A DNA stretch of 64,000 bases from Phenylobacterium hankyongense (GTDB taxonomy: Bacteria; Pseudomonadota; Alphaproteobacteria; Caulobacterales; Caulobacteraceae). Location of the stretch: the NCBI RefSeq assembly GCF_003254505.1, contig NZ_QFYP01000001.1:1534001-1598000 (forward strand), in the 5' to 3' direction. Positions 57,566-64,000 of the stretch are shown piece by piece. Made by a program: the position numbers and the translations under genes. Under the pieces are notes generated by a model, which did no database searches, was not told the DNA's origin, and saw only the letters and a program-made list of their open reading frames with translations. Numbering within the stretch: the first letter of the stretch is position 1; each line of letters starts with the position of its first letter.

Positions 57566-59353
57566 ATGGCGACCTACGACTTCATCGACCACAAGTACGA
57601 CGTCGTGGTGGTGGGCGCCGGGGGCTCCGGCCTTCGCGCGGCGCTCGGCTGCGCGGCGGCCGGCCTGAAGACCGCCTGCGTCTCCAAGGTGTTCCCGACC
57701 CGCTCGCACACCGTGGCGGCCCAGGGCGGCATCTCCGCCAGCCTCGGCAACATGGGCGAGGATGACTGGCGCTGGCACATGTACGACACCGTCAAGGGGT
57801 CGGACTGGCTGGGCGACCAGGACGCCATCGAGTACCTGGTCCGCAACGCGCCGGCGGCGGTCTACGAGCTGGAGCACTGGGGCGTGCCGTTCTCGCGCAC
57901 CCAGGAAGGCAAGATCTACCAGCGGGCGTTCGGCGGCATGACCCGCAACTTCGGCGAGGCGCCGATCCAGCGCACCTGCGCGGCGGCCGACCGCACCGGC
58001 CACGCCATGCTGCACACCATGTACGGCCAGGCCCTGGCGCAGGAGACCGAGTTCTTCATCGAGTTCTTCGCCCTGGACCTGATCATGGACGAGGGCGTCT
58101 GCCGCGGCGTCACCGCCTGGAAGCTCGACGACGGCACCCTGCACCGCTTCCAGGCGCAGCTGGTGATCCTCGCCACCGGCGGCTACGGCCGCGCCTACTT
58201 CTCCTGCACCAGCGCCCACACCTGCACCGGCGACGGCGGCGGCATGGCGCTGCGGGCGGGCCTGCCGCTGCAGGACATGGAGTTCGTGCAGTTCCACCCC
58301 ACCGGCATCTACGGCGCCGGCTGCCTGATCACCGAGGGCGCGCGGGGCGAAGGCGGCTACCTGACCAATTCCGAGGGCGAGCGGTTCATGGAGCGCTATG
58401 CGCCCTCCGTGAAGGACCTGGCGCCGCGCGACATGGTCAGCCGCGCCATGACCATCGAGATCCGCGAAGGCCGCGGGGTGGGTCCGAAGAAGGACCACAT
58501 CAACCTGCACCTCGACCACCTGGACCCGAAGATCCTGGCCGAGCGGCTGCCGGGCATCTCGGAGAGCGCCAAGATCTTCGCCGGCGTCGACGTCACCAAG
58601 GAGCCGATCCCGGTGCTGCCGACCGTGCACTACAACATGGGCGGCATCCCGACGAACTTCTACTCCGAGGTGGTCACCAAGGCGGGCAAGAACCCCGACC
58701 AGGTGGTGCCCGGCCTGATGGCGGTGGGCGAGGCGGCCTGCGTCTCGGTGCACGGCGCCAACCGCCTGGGCTCCAACAGCCTGATCGACCTCGTCGTGTT
58801 CGGCCGCTCGGCCGCCCTGCGCGCCGCCGACACCATCAAGCCCGGCGCCACGCAGCCGGAGCTGAAGCCGCACCACACCGAGAAGCACCTCGCCCGCTTC
58901 GACCGGCTGCGCAACGCCAGCGGCGCCACCACCACCGCGGCCCTGCGGCTGGAGATGCAGATGGCCATGCAGGAGGACGCCGCCGTCTTCCGCACCGGCG
59001 AGAGCCTGCGCTCCGGGGTCGACCGGCTGAACGTGGTGCAGGCCAAGCGCGGCGACCTGCGGGTCACCGACCGCGGGATGATCTGGAACACCGACCTGAT
59101 GGAGACCCTCGAGCTCGACAACCTGGTCGGCCAGGCGGCGGTGACGGTGGTCGGCGCAGCCAACCGCGCCGAGAGCCGCGGGGCCCATGCCCGCGAGGAC
59201 TTCCCCGACCGCGACGACAAGCGCTGGATGAAGCACACCCTCGCCTGGTTCGACGACGCGACCGGCAAGGTGAAGATCGACTTCCGCCCGGTGCACGACT
59301 TCACCATGACCAACGACATCGCCTACATCCCGCCCAAGGCGCGGGTGTACTGA
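57566..59353 (+). CDS. sdhA: Succinate dehydrogenase flavoprotein subunit
   Basis: The catalytic FAD subunit oxidising succinate to fumarate, 595 residues. [15 protein letters not shown] binds [19 protein letters not shown] carries the flavin-linked histidine; [21 protein letters not shown] and ARG catalytic ([13 protein letters not shown]) are present; GGIPTN and [30 protein letters not shown] end the domain. Starts 3 bp after sdhD. Confidence 0.97.
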   Translation: MATYDFIDHKYDVVVVGAGGSGLRAALGCAAAGLKTACVSKVFPTRSHTVAAQGGISASLGNMGEDDWRWHMYDTVKGSDWLGDQDAIEYLVRNAPAAVYELEHWGVPFSRTQEGKIYQRAFGGMTRNFGEAPIQRTCAAADRTGHAMLHTMYGQALAQETEFFIEFFALDLIMDEGVCRGVTAWKLDDGTLHRFQAQLVILATGGYGRAYFSCTSAHTCTGDGGGMALRAGLPLQDMEFVQFHPTGIYGAGCLITEGARGEGGYLTNSEGERFMERYAPSVKDLAPRDMVSRAMTIEIREGRGVGPKKDHINLHLDHLDPKILAERLPGISESAKIFAGVDVTKEPIPVLPTVHYNMGGIPTNFYSEVVTKAGKNPDQVVPGLMAVGEAACVSVHGANRLGSNSLIDLVVFGRSAALRAADTIKPGATQPELKPHHTEKHLARFDRLRNASGATTTAALRLEMQMAMQEDAAVFRTGESLRSGVDRLNVVQAKRGDLRVTDRGMIWNTDLMETLELDNLVGQAAVTVVGAANRAESRGAHAREDFPDRDDKRWMKHTLAWFDDATGKVKIDFRPVHDFTMTNDIAYIPPKARVY

Positions 59354-59373
59354 GCGCTTGAGGACGCCACCCC

Positions 59374-60156
59374 ATGGTCCAGCTCCGGCTTCCGAAGAAC
59401 TCCCGCGTCACCAAGGGTCGCCACCACCCGGCGCCTGAGGGGGCGACGCGCACCAAGACCTTCCGCGTCTATCGCTACGACCCGGAAGGCGAGGGCAATC
59501 CGTCCTGGGACACCTATGAGGTCGACGTCGACGCCTGCGGGCCGATGGTCCTCGACGTGCTGATCCACATCAAGAACACCATGGACGCGACGCTGGCGTT
59601 CCGACGCTCCTGCCGCGAGGGCGTCTGCGGCTCCTGCGCCATGAATATCGGCGGCCGCAACACGCTGGCCTGCACCCACGGCTGGGAGGAGGCCCCGGGC
59701 CGCGAGGTCTCGATCAGCCCCCTGCCGCACATGCCGGTGCTCAAGGACCTGGTCCCCGACCTGACCCTGTTCTACGCCCAGTACGCCTCCATCGAGCCGT
59801 GGCTGAAGACCGAGACGCCGCAGCCGCAGAAGGAGTGGATCCAGTCGCCGGAGGACCGCGAGAAGCTGGACGGCCTCTACGAGTGCATCCTGTGCGCCTG
59901 CTGCTCCACCTCCTGCCCCAGCTACTGGTGGAACCAGGAGAAGTACCTCGGTCCCGCCGCTCTGTTGCACGCCTACCGCTGGCTGATCGACAGCCGCGAC
60001 GAGGCCACCGGCGACCGGCTCGACGAGCTGGAAGATCCCTTCAAGCTCTATCGCTGCCACACCATCATGAACTGCGCTCAGGTCTGTCCGAAGGGCCTCA
60101 ACCCCGCCAAGGCGATCGCCGAAGTGAAGAAGATGCTGGTGGACCGGGTCGTCTGA
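59374..60156 (+). CDS. sdhB: Succinate dehydrogenase iron-sulfur subunit
   Basis: The electron-transfer subunit carrying three Fe-S clusters, 260 residues. [2Fe-2S] ligands in [22 protein letters not shown]; [4Fe-4S] in [13 protein letters not shown]; [3Fe-4S] near [17 protein letters not shown]. Starts 20 bp after sdhA and ends the sdhCDAB operon. Confidence 0.97.
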   Translation: MVQLRLPKNSRVTKGRHHPAPEGATRTKTFRVYRYDPEGEGNPSWDTYEVDVDACGPMVLDVLIHIKNTMDATLAFRRSCREGVCGSCAMNIGGRNTLACTHGWEEAPGREVSISPLPHMPVLKDLVPDLTLFYAQYASIEPWLKTETPQPQKEWIQSPEDREKLDGLYECILCACCSTSCPSYWWNQEKYLGPAALLHAYRWLIDSRDEATGDRLDELEDPFKLYRCHTIMNCAQVCPKGLNPAKAIAEVKKMLVDRVV

Positions 60157-60213
60157 CGGCTAGGGTATCTCTCCCAAGTTGACGCCAGAGTCATTTTTGG
60201 GCAACGGGGGAGA

Positions 60214-61783
<1,570 letters not shown>

Positions 61784-62083
61784 GAAATTCCTCCCCCGCT
61801 GGGGGAGAAGGCCATCCCCGCGCCAGCGGACGGATCAGGGGTTCGCTTCCCTATCCGCCTTTTGCGCCGCAGGCGCTATTTGTCCACGAACCACACGAAC
61901 CACACGAACGCAGGCCCATTTGCAGGGCTCGCGAGCGGCACGTTCCGTTCGTGTGGTTCGTGTGGTTCGTGGACCCGTCAAAGGGGCGCTGGCGCGCCAT
62001 GGACGCTTGGAGTCCAGCGCGACCCCTCATCCGTCAGCCTTCGGCTGCCACCTTCTCCCACAAGGGGAGAAGGAATCCTCCCG
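61784..62083. other. Repeat-rich intergenic region between ferredoxin and divL
   Basis: This 300-bp convergent gap contains no gene. Besides the long inverted repeat (61882-61974) it holds CTCCCCCGCTGGGGGAG near 61791, and in the last 60 bp CTTCTCCCACAAGGGGAGAAG (about 62052-62072) with CAGCCTTCGGCTG before it. These hairpins resemble the REP-type sequences in other convergent gaps. No intrinsic terminator with a T-tract is seen. Confidence 0.7.
61882..61974. repeat. 29-bp perfect inverted repeat built from a 9-bp unit
   Basis: Arms at 61882-61910 and 61946-61974 are exact reverse complements (29 bp), separated by 35 bp. Each arm is a mini-tandem of the 9-mer CCACACGAA (GTCCACGAA, CCACACGAA, CCACACGAA, CG). 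The transcript would form a long hairpin. Confidence 0.9.
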
Positions 62084-64000
62084 CTACCCGTTCAGGCCCA
62101 GCTCCGGCTGCGCCGCCGCGGCGTGGGCCTCTTCGGGCAGGTGGCAGGTGAAGGTGGCGCCGGCGCCGGGCTCGCTCTCCAGGGCTACCCAGCCGCCGTG
62201 CAGCTCGGTCAGCGCCTTGACCAGCGCCAGGCCCAGGCCCGGGCCGCCCCGCTCGCGGCCGACGAAGCGGTCGAAGATGTGGGCCTGGACGTGGAAGGGG
62301 ATGCCGCGGCCGGTGTCGGAGACCTGCAGCTGGACCTCGCCCAGGGCCTTGCGGGCGGTGACGGTGACCACGCCGGTCGGCGGGGTCTGGCCGAGCGCGT
62401 TTTCCACCAGGTGGTCGAGGATCTGGCCGAGCCGGCGGGCGTCGCCGCGGATCACGCCGACGTCGTCGGGCCGCTCCACCACGATCGAGACCCGCATGGC
62501 CTCGGCCTCCTTCATCCAGCGGCCGGCCACCGAGATCAGCAGGTCGGAGACCCGCACGTCCTCCAGGTCCAGCGCCATCTCGTCGGCGTCGATCTGGGCC
62601 ATGTCGAGCACGTCGTCGATGGAGCGGGCGAGCTGGGTGGCGGCGGCCTTCACCGCCGCGGCGTGGGCCCGGCCGCGCTCCGACAGCGCCTCGCCGGAGC
62701 GCTCCAGCAGTTCCGAGTAGCCGATGATGGTGGTGAGCGGGGTGCGCAGCTCATAGGAGACGTTGCCGACGAAATCGCGCTTCAGCCGCTCGGCCTCGGT
62801 CAGCGCCGCCTCGCGGGCGGCCAGCGCGCTCTCCAGCTTGCGGGCGTCGGTGACGTCGGTGAAGGCGATCAGCGTCGCCCCGTCCGGCAGCGGCCGCGAC
62901 TGGTAGGCGACGATGCGGGAGTCGGAGGTCTTCACCTCGCCGCTCATCGGCGCGCGGGCGCTGGGGTCGGGGTCGGCGACGCGGCCCTTCACCTCGCGCC
63001 AGAAGCCCATGTCGTGCAGCTTGGGGATGCAGAGCTCCACCACGCCCTCGAAGTCGCCGGCGGCGTCCAGCTGGGCCGGAGTGATGTGCCAGAACCGCGC
63101 GAACGCCTCGTTGTGCAGCCGCAGCCGGCCGTCGGAGCCGAACACGGCGACGGCGTCGTTCAGCTTGTCGAGGGTGGCCTGCTGCACCTGGATCAGGGCG
63201 TTGTACTGGGCCTTGAGCTTGAGCTCGCCGGTGATGTCGGAGAACAGCAGCAGCAGGCCGCCCATCGGGTGCGGCTGGCGCACCACCTTCAGCGTCTGGC
63301 CGTGCGGCAGGCTCCAGAGGTCGTCGGGGCCGGCCGCCAGCTGCTCGTAGCGGTCGAGCTCGGCCGCCTTCCACTTGGCGTAGTCGGCGGTCTCCGGCAG
63401 GCGGCGGCGCTGGCGCAGGCGGTCGAGGATCTCCGAATGGCTCGGCTGTTCCGCCAGCCAGGCCGGCTCGAGGGCCCACAGCTGGGCGAAGGCGGTGTTG
63501 TGGAAGATCAGCTTCTTGCCCTGGCTGAACACCGCCACGGCCTCGGCGATGTGGTTCAGGGTCTCGTCGTGCGCCTCGACGTTGCGCTTGAGGATCTCGC
63601 GCATCTCCTCCAGCTCGGTGACGTCCTCGGTCCACACCCCGACGCCGCCGCCTTCCAGCGGCTGGGCGACGATGTGGAAGGCGCGCCGGCGGCCGCCGAC
63701 GGTGGCCCAGCGCACCGCGTCGCGCCGCTGGCCGAGGTTGGCCGCCTCGCTGGCCAGCGCGTCGGCGCCGCGGTCGAAGGCCACGCCGCGCGCCGCGGCC
63801 TCGTCCAGGCTGGCGGCGTCCGCCGCCTTCAGCCACGCGGCGTTGACCCAGACCGGCGAGCCGTCCGCCGCGGCGATCCAGGCCGGGCAGGCGCGGGCGT
63901 CGAGGAAGGCGGCCAGCCGCGGCGCGGTCGGCAGGCCGGCCTCCTCGCCCATCACCGCCGACAGCCGCAGCCAGGCCAGGGCCCCGGCCGCGCGGCCCTC
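62084..64000 (-). CDS. divL: DivL, tyrosine-H-box sensor kinase of the CckA/DivK network (5' end cut by window edge)
   Basis: The C-terminal 638 residues of a PAS-rich histidine-kinase homologue; the frame runs open off the right edge. Several PAS-like domains (e.g. FHIVAQPLEGGGVGVWTEDVTE; LNDAVAVFGSDGRLRLHNEAFARFW; LIAFTDVTDARKL) precede the dimerisation helix. The H-box reads NVSYELRTPLTTIIGYSELL: the phosphorylated histidine is tyrosine (codon at 62753-62755), exactly as in Caulobacter DivL (Tyr550). The ATP-binding boxes remain (VENALGQTP, DTGRGIP, GPGLGLALVK). Known DivL binds phospho-DivK and controls CckA. Confidence 0.93.
   Translation of the reverse strand, partial: EGRAAGALAWLRLSAVMGEEAGLPTAPRLAAFLDARACPAWIAAADGSPVWVNAAWLKAADAASLDEAAARGVAFDRGADALASEAANLGQRRDAVRWATVGGRRRAFHIVAQPLEGGGVGVWTEDVTELEEMREILKRNVEAHDETLNHIAEAVAVFSQGKKLIFHNTAFAQLWALEPAWLAEQPSHSEILDRLRQRRRLPETADYAKWKAAELDRYEQLAAGPDDLWSLPHGQTLKVVRQPHPMGGLLLLFSDITGELKLKAQYNALIQVQQATLDKLNDAVAVFGSDGRLRLHNEAFARFWHITPAQLDAAGDFEGVVELCIPKLHDMGFWREVKGRVADPDPSARAPMSGEVKTSDSRIVAYQSRPLPDGATLIAFTDVTDARKLESALAAREAALTEAERLKRDFVGNVSYELRTPLTTIIGYSELLERSGEALSERGRAHAAAVKAAATQLARSIDDVLDMAQIDADEMALDLEDVRVSDLLISVAGRWMKEAEAMRVSIVVERPDDVGVIRGDARRLGQILDHLVENALGQTPPTGVVTVTARKALGEVQLQVSDTGRGIPFHVQAHIFDRFVGRERGGPGLGLALVKALTELHGGWVALESEPGAGATFTCHLPEEAHAAAAQPELGLNG

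Noticed and set aside
61791..62072. Hairpins of the ferredoxin/divL gap as a CRISPR array or terminator
   Set aside because: There are no regular repeat-spacer units, and no T-tract follows any stem; they fit REP-like palindromes better.

Overview
This is about 64 kb of very GC-rich chromosome from an alphaproteobacterium, almost certainly a member of the Caulobacteraceae (Phenylobacterium or Caulobacter type; the genus is my inference). The strongest marker is the last gene: a PAS/histidine-kinase protein whose H-box histidine is a tyrosine, the hallmark of the Caulobacterales cell-fate regulator DivL. Supporting markers are the gene orders lptC-lptA-lptB...rpoN...hpf...ptsN, aroA-cmk-rpsA-ihfB and trpF-trpB-trpA-accD-folC, the FYDLN-acid protein, DUF1150 next to hsp20, and AddAB in place of RecBCD. 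Many genes start with GTG or TTG.

Layout. 0-12 kb: amino-acid genes (ilvA, argE), an FKBP lipoprotein, rhamnose/glycan genes (GT2, rfbC), queG, a GST, a CDF transporter, and a divergent pair of citrate-synthase paralogues, one fused to a DNA-binding domain. 12-20 kb: gltD-gltB, uppP, an NDUFA9-like protein and tRNA-Leu(CAG). 20-28.5 kb: an RNase D-like exonuclease, the lptCAB LPS-export genes, rpoN, exoD, hpf and ptsN, with a WYL regulator and a GST wedged between lptB and rpoN. 28.5-32 kb: hsp20 behind what looks like a ROSE RNA thermometer, DUF1150, a lipoprotein/acyltransferase pair, two gene fragments meeting at a CTAG scar, and tRNA-Ala(GGC). 32-43 kb: aroA-cmk-rpsA-ihfB-mscL, a hemerythrin protein and the trp-accD-folC operon. 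43-53 kb (minus strand): one overlapping operon of acyltransferase, tsaE, amgK, murU, addB, addA and trxA. 53-64 kb: a thioredoxin-like protein, zapE, a LysR regulator divergent from sdhCDAB, a ferredoxin reductase with its [2Fe-2S] ferredoxin, and divL running off the right edge.

Most of the window is housekeeping DNA, and I see no phage, intact IS, CRISPR array or defence island. What stands out lies in regulation and decay: the DNA-binding citrate synthase with an operator-like dyad; the ROSE-like thermometer with a sigma-32 promoter; palindromic repeats filling nearly every convergent intergenic gap; a long perfect inverted repeat built from a 9-bp unit; a duplicated tRNA 3' end; a deletion scar joining two truncated genes; and several enzymes lacking residues normally regarded as catalytic or metal-binding (UppP, AccD, TrpA, one citrate synthase).
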